Part shown: piece after piece, positions 1 to 9,123 of the stretch | How positions within the stretch are numbered: the stretch's first letter is position 1 | Layout of the letters: every line of letters begins with the position of its first letter | Assembly (NCBI RefSeq): GCF_014836405.1 | Contig: NZ_JACSQU010000002.1 | Coordinates: 373,046 to 437,045 of the forward strand | Direction of reading: 5' to 3' | Source: Brevundimonas guildfordensis | GTDB lineage: Bacteria; Pseudomonadota; Alphaproteobacteria; Caulobacterales; Caulobacteraceae | Length of the DNA stretch: 64,000 bases | Position numbers and translations under genes: made by a program | The notes under the pieces: model-generated | Told to the model about the DNA's origin: nothing | The model's input: the letters and a program-made list of their open reading frames with translations, nothing else | The model's database searches: none

Positions 1-15
1 CTGAGCTAAAGCCCC
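1..15 (-). tRNA. 5' end of a tRNA, probably tRNA-Ala (cut by window edge)
   Basis: Read on the minus strand, these 15 bases give GGGGCTTTAGCTCAG. This is the typical 5' acceptor strand, the U8-A9 region and the first D-stem bases of a bacterial tRNA, and GGGGC...TAGCTCAG is most usual for tRNA-Ala. The rest, including the anticodon, lies left of the window, so the identity is inferred. A tRNA-Ala next to the FYDLN gene and aroA-cmk-rpsA is, from memory, a common alphaproteobacterial arrangement. Confidence 0.6.
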
Positions 16-148
16 GAACCTTTCGGTCGGTCCCGCCGGGGAGTGACAATGTCGCCCCCCGGCGAGGCGCGGAAACTAGGTCAGGCCGTTTTGAAGATCA
101 AGCGGGTCTGACACATTTTTTTCCGCTTATTTTTCCGACCTTTGCTGC

Positions 149-610
149 TTAGTCGTCGTCGCGCGACGGCTTGGTCAGCTCTTCTTCGAGGTCGTCTTCG
201 TCTTCGTCTTCGATGAAGGGCACGGAATCGTCGTCGTCATCGTCGAGAACGTCGTCGTCGTCGTCGCCGTCGGCCGTGCCCATGCCGGCGTCGTCGGCGC
301 CGGGTTCACCGTCGTCGTCGTCCGGCGTCAGGATCGGCTCGTGGCCTTCCTGGTCGATCTCGGGCGTGGAGCCTTCGGCGTCCTCTTCATCCTCTTCGGC
401 GTCGGCGGACTTGTCGGCGACCTGATCTTCGGCCTCCTCGTCAGCGGCGAAGCCTGCGCCGCGACGCGCGCGGCGGCTGCGGACGGCTTCTTCCATCGGG
501 TCGAACTCGGTGTCGCACTTGGGGCAACGGGCCGGGCGACGGTTCAGATCGTAGAATTTGGCCTGGCAGTTCGGGCAGACCTGCTTTTGGCCCAGTTCGG
601 GATTGGCCAC
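149..610 (-). CDS. TIGR02300 / FYDLN acid domain protein
   Basis: A 153-residue protein of unknown function, conserved in alphaproteobacteria. The N-terminus holds a small zinc-ribbon-like part with two CPxC knuckles (CPNC at about residues 12-15 and CPKC at 29-32) around the family signature FYDLN at about 19-23. After a short basic stretch (SRRARRG), the rest, from about residue 55, is almost only Asp and Glu, ending near KPSRDDD. The start is GTG at 608-610, preceded on the minus strand by a GAAGG ribosome site. It is divergent from aroA and faces the partial tRNA. The acidic tail makes the opposite strand read as a false poly-Ser ORF. Family assignment is firm; its job is unknown. Confidence 0.9.
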   Translation of the reverse strand: MANPELGQKQVCPNCQAKFYDLNRRPARCPKCDTEFDPMEEAVRSRRARRGAGFAADEEAEDQVADKSADAEEDEEDAEGSTPEIDQEGHEPILTPDDDDGEPGADDAGMGTADGDDDDDVLDDDDDDSVPFIEDEDEDDLEEELTKPSRDDD

Positions 611-746
611 GTGATTAGACCTTCGGCGGGTTTAAGGGGAAAAATCGGAAATAGGGCGGCTCCCTTGCCACTGGCGGGGGCCGCTGTCAAAAGCCTTCTT
701 TTCCGCGCGTTTCGCGGCCCTCCTGACAACCGGAGCCTGCATCAGG

Positions 747-2087
747 GTGAGCACTCCCCAGACCTTCACCGCGTCCCCCGTTTCCGGCGTCAATTCAGGG
801 CTCAAGGGCGTGGTCCGCGCGCCCGGCGACAAGTCGATGTCGCACCGCGCCCTGATCTTCGGCGGCATGGCCGAGGGCGTGACCGAGATCGAGGGGCTTC
901 TGGAGGGCGACGACATTCTGGCCACCGGCCGCGCCATGCAGGCGTTGGGCGCCTCGGTCGAGCGCGTCGGCGAGGGGCGCTGGCGGGTCGAGGGGCGCGG
1001 GCCGCTGCGCTCGCCTGAAGCTGTCATCGACTGCGGCAACGCCGGGACGGGCGTGCGCCTGCTGATGGGGGCGGTCGCGGGCTATGAGCTGACGGCGACG
1101 TTCGACGGCGACTCTTCTTTGCGCAAACGACCGATGAAGCGGGTCACCGGGCCCCTGGCCGACATGGGCGCGCGCTTCGACTGGAACGCGGCCGAGGACC
1201 GGGTGCCGCTGACGCTGCACGGCGGCGGGCTCAAGGGCGTGACCTTCGTCCAGAGCGTCGCCTCGGCCCAGATCAAGTCGGCCATCCTGCTGGCCGGGCT
1301 GAACGCGGCGGGCGAGACCGTCGTGGTCGAGCCTGAGAAGAGCCGCGACCACACCGAGCGTATGCTGCGCGCCTTCGGCGCCGAGATCGAGGTGACCGAG
1401 GAGGGCGAGGGCTGGCGCATCCGCCTGCCGGGCGGCCAGAAACTTAAGGGAACGCACGTCGCCGTGCCGGGCGACCCATCCTCGGCGGCCTTCCCTTTGG
1501 CGGCGGCCCTGATCACGCCGGGCTCGCAGGTGACCGTCGAGGCGGTGATGCTGAACCCGCTGCGAACCGGCCTGTTCCAGACCTGGATCGACATGGGCGC
1601 TGACCTGACCATCGCCAACCGCCGCATGGCCGGAGGCGAAGAGGTCGGCGACGTCACCGCCCGTCATTCGGCGCTGAAGGGGATCGTGGTCCCCGAGGAC
1701 CGCGCCGCCTCCATGATCGACGAATATCCCATCCTGGCGGTGACCGCCGCCTTCGCTGAAGGCGCGACCGTCATGCGCGGCATCGGCGAGATGCGCGTCA
1801 AGGAAAGCGACCGCATCGCCCTCATGGCGGCGGGCCTGTCGGCCTGCGGGGTGCAGGTAGAAGAAGAGCCTGAGGGCTTCATCGTCACCGGAGGCCCCGT
1901 GAAGGGCGCCGCGACCGTCGACACCGCCCACGACCACCGCATCGCCATGAGCCACCTTGTGCTGGGGCTCGCGGCCGAACAGCCGGTCTCGGTCCGCGAC
2001 CCCGTGATGATCGCCACAAGCTTCCCCGGCTTCGTCGAGATGATGAACGGGCTGGGCGGTAATATTGTCCAAGGAGGCGCGGCATGA
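747..2087 (+). CDS. aroA: 3-phosphoshikimate 1-carboxyvinyltransferase (EPSP synthase)
   Basis: Catalyses step six of the shikimate pathway, joining shikimate-3-phosphate and PEP to EPSP, in the cytosol. It has 446 residues, normal for the family. Visible motifs are GDKS (27-30), GNAGTG (97-102), SAQIK (173-177), RDHTE (200-204) and PGDPSSAA (about 241-248). GDKS, SAQxK and RxHTE match the class II (CP4-like) motif set, but the fourth class II motif NxTR is NPLR here (270-273). The position equal to CP4 Ala100 is Gly100, so glyphosate sensitivity is expected. It starts at GTG 747 with a GGAG about 11 bases upstream. The stop overlaps the cmk start (ATGA). Confidence 0.96.
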   Translation: MSTPQTFTASPVSGVNSGLKGVVRAPGDKSMSHRALIFGGMAEGVTEIEGLLEGDDILATGRAMQALGASVERVGEGRWRVEGRGPLRSPEAVIDCGNAGTGVRLLMGAVAGYELTATFDGDSSLRKRPMKRVTGPLADMGARFDWNAAEDRVPLTLHGGGLKGVTFVQSVASAQIKSAILLAGLNAAGETVVVEPEKSRDHTERMLRAFGAEIEVTEEGEGWRIRLPGGQKLKGTHVAVPGDPSSAAFPLAAALITPGSQVTVEAVMLNPLRTGLFQTWIDMGADLTIANRRMAGGEEVGDVTARHSALKGIVVPEDRAASMIDEYPILAVTAAFAEGATVMRGIGEMRVKESDRIALMAAGLSACGVQVEEEPEGFIVTGGPVKGAATVDTAHDHRIAMSHLVLGLAAEQPVSVRDPVMIATSFPGFVEMMNGLGGNIVQGGAA

Positions 2088-2728
2088 ACCTCGTCATCGC
2101 CGTCGACGGCCCCGCCGCATCCGGCAAGGGCACCATCGCCGCGCGTCTGGCTGCGCATTACGGCCTGCCGTATCTGGACACCGGCCTGCTGTATCGCGCC
2201 GTCGGCCTGGCGGTGCTGGATGCGGGCGGGGATCTGGACGACGCCGAGACGGCGGCCAAGGCCGCGCGGGCGTTGGATCTGGCCAGCCTGAGCGATAATG
2301 CGCGCCTGACCGATCGCGGCGCGGGCGAGGCGGCCAGCCGCGTGGCCAGCCATCCGGGCGTGCGCGCGGCGCTGCTGAAGCTGCAGCAGGACTTCGCCGC
2401 GCAAGCAGGCGGGGCGGTGCTGGACGGGCGCGATATCGGCACGGTGATCGCGCCGGACGCCCCGGCCAAGCTTTATATCGCCGCCAGTCCCGAGGTGCGG
2501 GCCGAGCGCCGCTGGAAGCAGTTGACGGCGCGCGGCGAGGTCATCGCCTTCGCCGACATGCTGGAGGATATCCGCCGTCGCGACGCCCGCGACGCGGGCC
2601 GCGACGACGCCCCGATGGTCCAGGCTGACGACGCCGTCTTGCTGGACACGACCGATCTGGGTATAGAGGCCGCCTTCGATGCGGCCCGCCGTATCGTCGA
2701 GGCGGCGCGAGCCAGGGCCGGGATCTGA
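2084..2728 (+). CDS. cmk: (d)CMP kinase
   Basis: Phosphorylates CMP and dCMP to the diphosphates with ATP in the cytosol. It has 214 residues. The P-loop GPAASGKGT is at residues 9-17, followed by the nucleoside-binding DTGLLYRA segment at about 32-39 and the DGRDIGT motif near 118, all standard for bacterial cytidylate kinase. The ATG overlaps the aroA stop by four bases, so the two are translationally coupled, and rpsA follows 184 bases later. The aroA-cmk-rpsA order is common in proteobacteria and supports the call. Confidence 0.96.
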   Translation: MNLVIAVDGPAASGKGTIAARLAAHYGLPYLDTGLLYRAVGLAVLDAGGDLDDAETAAKAARALDLASLSDNARLTDRGAGEAASRVASHPGVRAALLKLQQDFAAQAGGAVLDGRDIGTVIAPDAPAKLYIAASPEVRAERRWKQLTARGEVIAFADMLEDIRRRDARDAGRDDAPMVQADDAVLLDTTDLGIEAAFDAARRIVEAARARAGI

Positions 2729-2912
2729 TCCCGCCGGGCAAATCCAACGCACCGATATCCTCGACGGCCGCGGGCGTTCTGGCTTTCATTTTCGCGCTTT
2801 TCAGGCGCGTGCGGCCTCGCCTCGTGACGACCTGACTTCCCCTTTTCAAACCCATTCGCGCATGTCCGCTCGGTCGTGCGCGTTTCGCCTTTCATCAACC
2901 TCAAGAGTTTCC

Positions 2913-4610
<1,698 letters not shown>

Positions 4611-4633
4611 GCTTCCTCGGCTCTCGGGAAATG

Positions 4634-4666
4634 GGGCGGCCGGAGCGATCCGGCCGCCCTTTTTCT
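4634..4666 (+). terminator. Rho-independent terminator of rpsA
   Basis: Perfect 10-bp stem GGGCGGCCGG / CCGGCCGCCC (4634-4643 with 4650-4659), loop AGCGAT, then TTTTTCTT. It lies 24 bases after the rpsA stop and is the clearest terminator in this part of the window. Confidence 0.9.
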
Positions 4667-4874
4667 TAGGAGCTATTCTGGTCGGAGAGGGAGGGACGAC
4701 TTGGCGGACGTCGCTTCCCGCCGCGTTTTTTCTTCCTTGGGCGGCCCTTCAGGGGCGAAACCTGCCACGCTGGAATGCAAGAAACCTTCGCGACGATGCG
4801 TTTTGCCCTTTCTTCCTGTGGCGACAGGCGGTTAGGGTGTCTTCCCGGACGGTGAAACCATGGCGGGGGCCTGA

Positions 4875-5165
4875 ATGATCAAGTCTGAACTGATCGAGAA
4901 GTTGTCGGCTGAGAACCTGCACCTCACCCATGCCGAGGTGGAGCGGGTCGTAAATGTGATCCTCGGCTGCATGACTGACACCCTGTCCGAAGGCGGACGG
5001 GTCGAGCTTCGCGGCTTCGGCGCCTTTTCGGTACGCAGCCGACCGGCGCGGACGGGGCGCAACCCCCGCACCGGCGAAACGGTCGAGGTCCCGGCCAAGG
5101 CCGTGCCTTTCTTCAAGAGCGGCAAGGAACTGCGAGAGCGGCTGAACGCCTCCGGCGACGCCTGA
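4875..5165 (+). CDS. ihfB: Integration host factor subunit beta
   Basis: DNA-bending nucleoid protein that pairs with IhfA. It has 96 residues, the usual length for IHF/HU. It carries the family signature RGFGAFSVR (about residues 46-54) and the arm segment GRNPRTGE (62-69) that inserts in the minor groove. It begins [10 protein letters not shown], as IhfB proteins do. Its place after rpsA is the classic ihfB location. The 208 bases between the rpsA terminator and this ATG hold no other gene and probably contain its promoter. mscL follows after 22 bases, so the two could be co-transcribed. Confidence 0.93.
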   Translation: MIKSELIEKLSAENLHLTHAEVERVVNVILGCMTDTLSEGGRVELRGFGAFSVRSRPARTGRNPRTGETVEVPAKAVPFFKSGKELRERLNASGDA

Positions 5166-5187
5166 TATCATCTGAAAGACTGATGCA

Positions 5188-5601
5188 ATGAGCCTGCTGA
5201 CCGAATTTCGGGAATTCGCCGCCCGCGGCAACGTCGTCGACCTGGCGGTCGGGGTGATCATCGGGGCCTCGTTCGGCAAGATCGTCACCAGCCTGGTCGA
5301 TCAGGTGGTGATGCCGCCGATCGGGCTGCTGCTGGGCCGGGTGGACTTCTCCAAGCTGGAGTGGGTCCTGGTGCCCGAAGATCCGGCGACCGAAGCGATT
5401 GAGAAGGTGACCATTCAATACGGCGCCTTCATCAACACCCTGATCCAGTTCCTGATCGTGGCCTTCGTGGTCTTTCTTGTCGTCAAGGCGATCAACAAGA
5501 TGCGCCGCGAGCAGCCGGCCGAGCCGGAGGCGCCCGCTGCGCCGACGCCGACCGAGGCCCTGCTGGCCGAGATCCGCGACGAGCTGAAGGCGCGGTCCTA
5601 G
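5188..5601 (+). CDS. mscL: Large-conductance mechanosensitive channel
   Basis: Homopentameric inner-membrane tension valve that releases solutes on hypo-osmotic shock. It has 137 residues. The N-terminal amphipathic part MSLLTEFREFAARGN leads to pore helix TM1 (about residues 16-45, with DLAVGVIIGASFGKIV). A short periplasmic loop follows, then TM2 (about 75-100), and a C-terminal cytoplasmic helix rich in Glu and Ala (AEIRDELKARS). All parts are typical of MscL. A hairpin follows directly after the stop. Confidence 0.96.
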   Translation: MSLLTEFREFAARGNVVDLAVGVIIGASFGKIVTSLVDQVVMPPIGLLLGRVDFSKLEWVLVPEDPATEAIEKVTIQYGAFINTLIQFLIVAFVVFLVVKAINKMRREQPAEPEAPAAPTPTEALLAEIRDELKARS

Positions 5602-5611
5602 GAGCGCCGCG

Positions 5612-5636
5612 CGAGGGCCTTGCCAGGCCCTCGTTT
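5612..5636 (+). terminator. Putative terminator of ihfB-mscL
   Basis: Perfect 9-bp stem CGAGGGCCT / AGGCCCTCG with loop TGCC, followed by only three Ts. It lies between the mscL stop (5601) and the convergent GNAT gene. The short T-run makes it weaker than the rpsA terminator. Confidence 0.6.
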
Positions 5637-5640
5637 GACG

Positions 5641-6807
5641 CTATGCGCGTGCTTCCATTGCTTGAGTGCGCAGCGGCGCCGGCGCCAGCTGCAGGGCCGC
5701 GCTGGCGCGCGCCGGCAAGGGCCGCAGGCAGAAGGAATAGTCGCCGTCATAGGGCGTGGGCCGCCAGCCTGCGTCGGCCATCCCTTTGTCGAAGGCGATG
5801 TGGCAATGGCCCCAACCGCCCTCGCGCCAGGCCTTCTGGCCCAGAGGGCCGAGCGCGGCGAGCAGATCGGGCGACACGACCTGCAGCCGCAGTTTGGCGG
5901 CGGCGAGCGCGGGCGCCAGTCGGCGCAGGCCCTCGACAAGCGCCTGGATCGCCGGCGCGTCGTTCTCTAGCGCCACCAGATCGATGATTTCGAGGATCGG
6001 CGGCTCCAGCGGCGTCTGCTTGTTCAGCATGGCCACGGCGTAGCCCGTCAGCCGGCCGTCTTGGTGATACGCCAGGCTCAGCGGCGGCACGGTCAGGTCG
6101 GGATCCGACAAGCGCCATCGCAGCATGTCCGCGCTGCGGTCGGCGGTCAGCCGCCCCTCGGCGCGCAAGGCGAACCAGAACCCCGCATAGTCGGAGCGTT
6201 CCGGCAGGTCGGGGCTGAGGCTGACCCCGGCCGGCAGGCGGCTTTCGGCGCGGCGCACCCGGCCTTGCCCGACAAGGCCGGGCAGAGGCGACAGCTGCTC
6301 GCCCAGCAGGCGCGCCAGGGCCGGGGCGCGATCCACGATCTCGCGCAGGCCGCGCCCATATATGCAGGCGGCGCGGTTGATCAGCCATGACAGCTTCAAT
6401 CTGTGGGTTTCAGGCGGCCAGGGGACCATGCCATGCCGCTGGTACAGCGGGCTGGAGCGGGCGTTGGCGTTCAGCGTGTATCGGGCGAAACAGTTAGGCT
6501 GGTCGACGAAGGTGTTGATCAGGGCGCGACTGCGGCCGCGCTGCGCCGGAGGCACGACGATCGAATAGCCGGTCGCGGCGTGCAGACGCTGGTCGTTCCG
6601 CCAAAAGCGCTGAATGAAGTTGCCGACGAAGGCTTCCGGCCCCGCGCCATCGTCGATGACCCAGCCATGAGGGGCGCCGATCTCCGCCGACGCCGGGTTC
6701 GACATCAGCCAGCGCCACCCCGCCGCCGATCGCTCCGGCCACCACACGCTGCGGTGCAGTTGGTTTACGGCCTCGAAGTCGCTCTCGTTGAACGGGCGCA
6801 ACGACAT
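5641..6807 (-). CDS. GNAT-like acetyltransferase domain protein
   Basis: A 388-residue soluble protein with no named function. The N-terminal half looks like a GNAT fold: it opens MSLRPFNESDFEAVNQLH, has a strand-turn GWVIDDG...FVGNFIQRF, and the acetyl-CoA-loop-like stretch PPAQRGRSRALIN (about residues 85-97), close to the Q/RxxGxG/A type. The C-terminal half (about 220-370) repeats a fold-like pattern with GYAVAMLNKQ and IIDLVA, suggesting a second, degenerate GNAT unit. The ATG at 6805-6807 is chosen because the domain begins there; the frame stays open to 7104 but without domain-like sequence. It is convergent with mscL. Family certainty is moderate and the substrate is unknown. Confidence 0.6.
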   Translation of the reverse strand: MSLRPFNESDFEAVNQLHRSVWWPERSAAGWRWLMSNPASAEIGAPHGWVIDDGAGPEAFVGNFIQRFWRNDQRLHAATGYSIVVPPAQRGRSRALINTFVDQPNCFARYTLNANARSSPLYQRHGMVPWPPETHRLKLSWLINRAACIYGRGLREIVDRAPALARLLGEQLSPLPGLVGQGRVRRAESRLPAGVSLSPDLPERSDYAGFWFALRAEGRLTADRSADMLRWRLSDPDLTVPPLSLAYHQDGRLTGYAVAMLNKQTPLEPPILEIIDLVALENDAPAIQALVEGLRRLAPALAAAKLRLQVVSPDLLAALGPLGQKAWREGGWGHCHIAFDKGMADAGWRPTPYDGDYSFCLRPLPARASAALQLAPAPLRTQAMEARA

Positions 6808-7157
6808 GGTTTTGGGGTCTCCCAGGGCCGAGCGGCGGCTGGTCAGGAGCGTGCGCGAGATAGGTGTAGAATCATCTAATCGCGCCCAGAACGCGGAATT
6901 TGCGACAAGTTCGCGACCGGCAGGAGCCAAGATTTGGTCGTTAACGCTTGTTTGCAATCCGTGACCGTGCTGTTTCTGCACGCTTACACGCCCGTCGGGG
7001 GCGTCAAATGATGGAGCTTGCCGTTGAGCACGACGGACGGAGGGGGCGCGCGACTTACGCGCCGGCCCGGCACTCGGAGGGGCGACGCCCAGGCGATGGC
7101 CCACACGGTGACTTTGAATGAGACGAAGTCGGTCATGATCTGCGCGGGGGCCCAGGC
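6808..7157. other. 350-base intergenic region between GNAT gene and peptide transporter
   Basis: It separates two divergent genes and should hold both promoters. I see a small inverted repeat CGCCC/GGGCG (about 6988-7002). I found no convincing gene, RNA or canonical -35/-10 pair. Confidence 0.5.
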
Positions 7158-9008
7158 ATGAACATCGTCATCGCCATTGGTCTGATCATCACCCTGGTCA
7201 CGGGCGTGCCCGTGCTGATGCAGATCCTGAAAAATCACCCGCGCGGGCTGATCATCCTGTTCTTCGCAGAGATGTGGGAGCGCTTCTCCTACTACGGGAT
7301 GCGCGGCATCCTGATCTTCTTCCTGACCCAGCACTTCCTGTTCAACGACGCCCAGGCCGGGTCGGCCTACGGCTCGTACACCTCGCTGGTGTATCTGCTG
7401 CCGCTGCTGGGCGGCATGATGGCCGACCGCTTCATCGGCACGCGCAAGGCCGTGGCCTTCGGCGCCCTGCTGCTGGTCGCCGGTCACGGCATGATGGCCT
7501 TCGAGGGCCGTCCGGCCACCGAAACCCTGACCTATCAGGGCGCGACCTATGAAATCTCGGCCGAGGGCCGCGGCGCCGCGCGCGACGTGGGCCTGATGGT
7601 CAACGGCCAGAAGTACGCCTTCGCCCCTGTCGAGAACGGCCTGGCGATCCAGAACCTGCCGCAGGACGCGCCGATCCCGGCCGTGTTGCCGACCGGCGAC
7701 TACAAGATCGACGTGACCCGCGACATGGCGGGCATCAACGTCTTCTACCTGGCGATCGCCCTGATCATCATGGGCGTGGGCTATCTGAAGCCGAACATCT
7801 CCACCATCGTGGGGCAGCTGTATCCTGACGGCGATCCGCGCCGGGATTCGGGCTTCACCCTCTACTACTACGGCATCAACCTGGGGGCCTTCTGGGCCGC
7901 GGTGCTGTGCGGCTATCTGGGCCAGACGGTCGGCTGGTGGGCGGGCTTCGGCCTGGCCGGCGTCGGCATGGCGCTGGGCTGGGTCGTCTTCGTTGTCGGC
8001 AAGCCGCTGCTGCAGGGCAAGGGCGAGCCGCCCGCCGAGGGCAATCTCAAGAAGCCCTTCCTGGGCCCGTTGAACCGCGAGTGGTCGATCTATCTGCTCA
8101 GCATTCTGGGCGTGGGCGTGGTGTGGTTCATGGTTCAGCGCAACGCCCTGGTGGGCTGGGTGCTGGGCGCCGCCACCCTCGCCTCGCTGGCCTTCATCGC
8201 CTACATCATCGTCAAGGTCTGCGAGAACCGCATCCAGCGCGAGCGCATGATGCTGGCGGTGGTGCTGATCATCGGCTCGGTGGTCTTCTTCACCCTGTTC
8301 GAACAGGCCGGCACCTCGTTGAACCTGTTCGCCGACCGTAACGTCGACCTCAGCCTGACGCCGACGGCGGTGCAGTTCCTGGGCGTCACCATCGGCACCC
8401 CGGCTCAGCTGGCGGCGGCGGGCATCACCCCGTCGGGCTTCTGGATCGACGCCACGGTGACGGCGGCGCAGACCCAGTCGTTCAACGCCGGCTTCATCCT
8501 GATCTTTGCGCCGATCATGGCGGCCCTGTGGGCCTTCCTGGGCAAGCGCAACATGGATCCGAACCCGGTGCTGAAGTTCGGTCTGGGCCTGCTGCAGGTC
8601 GGCCTGGGCTTCATGATCGTGGTGTGGGGCGCTGGCATGGCCGACTCGGCCTTCCAGATGCCGATCCTGCTGCTGGGCCTGCTCTACATGTTCCACACCC
8701 TGGGCGAGCTGTTCCTGTCGCCGGTGGGCCTGTCGGAGATCACCAAGCTGTCGCTGGCCAAGGTCGTCAGCTTCATGATGGCCGTGTGGTTCCTGGCCTC
8801 GTCCATCGCCCAGTACGTCGGCGGCTGGATCGCCGGTCTGGCCGGGACCGAGACGGTCGGCGGCCAGGTACTGGACCCCGGCGCAGCGCTGCGCACCTCG
8901 CTGCAAGTGTTCGAGATGCTGGGCCTGTGGGGCATGGGCATCGGCGTCGGCTTCGTCGTCCTCAGCTTCTTCATCAAGGGCTGGTCGCACGAGAAGGCCG
9001 CGCACTAA
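7158..9008 (+). CDS. POT (PTR2) family proton-dependent peptide transporter
   Basis: Inner-membrane MFS symporter taking up di- or tripeptides with protons. It has 616 residues. The POT signature is seen as EMWERFSYYGMRG (about residues 39-51), with the conserved ExxERFxYY motif, and a second signature FTLYYYGINLGAF (about 233-245). It has two non-standard parts. One is an extra hydrophobic N-terminal helix before the first POT helix. The other is an insert of about 75 residues (about 120-192, around TYQGATYEISAEG) after TM3, which looks soluble and exported. The gene stands alone, ends at a bidirectional terminator, and is convergent with the TonB-dependent receptor. Confidence 0.88.
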   Translation: MNIVIAIGLIITLVTGVPVLMQILKNHPRGLIILFFAEMWERFSYYGMRGILIFFLTQHFLFNDAQAGSAYGSYTSLVYLLPLLGGMMADRFIGTRKAVAFGALLLVAGHGMMAFEGRPATETLTYQGATYEISAEGRGAARDVGLMVNGQKYAFAPVENGLAIQNLPQDAPIPAVLPTGDYKIDVTRDMAGINVFYLAIALIIMGVGYLKPNISTIVGQLYPDGDPRRDSGFTLYYYGINLGAFWAAVLCGYLGQTVGWWAGFGLAGVGMALGWVVFVVGKPLLQGKGEPPAEGNLKKPFLGPLNREWSIYLLSILGVGVVWFMVQRNALVGWVLGAATLASLAFIAYIIVKVCENRIQRERMMLAVVLIIGSVVFFTLFEQAGTSLNLFADRNVDLSLTPTAVQFLGVTIGTPAQLAAAGITPSGFWIDATVTAAQTQSFNAGFILIFAPIMAALWAFLGKRNMDPNPVLKFGLGLLQVGLGFMIVVWGAGMADSAFQMPILLLGLLYMFHTLGELFLSPVGLSEITKLSLAKVVSFMMAVWFLASSIAQYVGGWIAGLAGTETVGGQVLDPGAALRTSLQVFEMLGLWGMGIGVGFVVLSFFIKGWSHEKAAH

Positions 9009-9066
9009 GCGCACGCGGCTTCGCCGGCTCGGGATCTGATCCGGGGCCGGCGAACCATAAAAGGAA

Positions 9067-9105
9067 AGGGCGGCGTCTCGCAGGAGGCGCCGCCCTTCTC
9101 TTTTG
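9067..9105. terminator. Bidirectional terminator between peptide transporter and TonB receptor
   Basis: 10-bp perfect stem AAGGGCGGCG / CGCCGCCCTT (9067-9076 with 9089-9098), loop of 12, followed by CTCTTTT on the plus strand and by TCCTTTTAT on the minus strand. It can serve both convergent genes. Confidence 0.85.
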
Positions 9106-9123
9106 TCTTGTCCTAGGGGGCCG

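Noticed and set aside
171-425. Plus-strand poly-serine ORF
   Set aside because: It is the reverse strand of the Asp/Glu-rich tail of the FYDLN protein; GAC/GAG codons read as TCG/TCC on the other strand.
2679-2912. N-terminal extension of ribosomal protein S1
   Set aside because: The extension overlaps cmk, is low-complexity, and S1 proteins begin like the ATG 2913 product.
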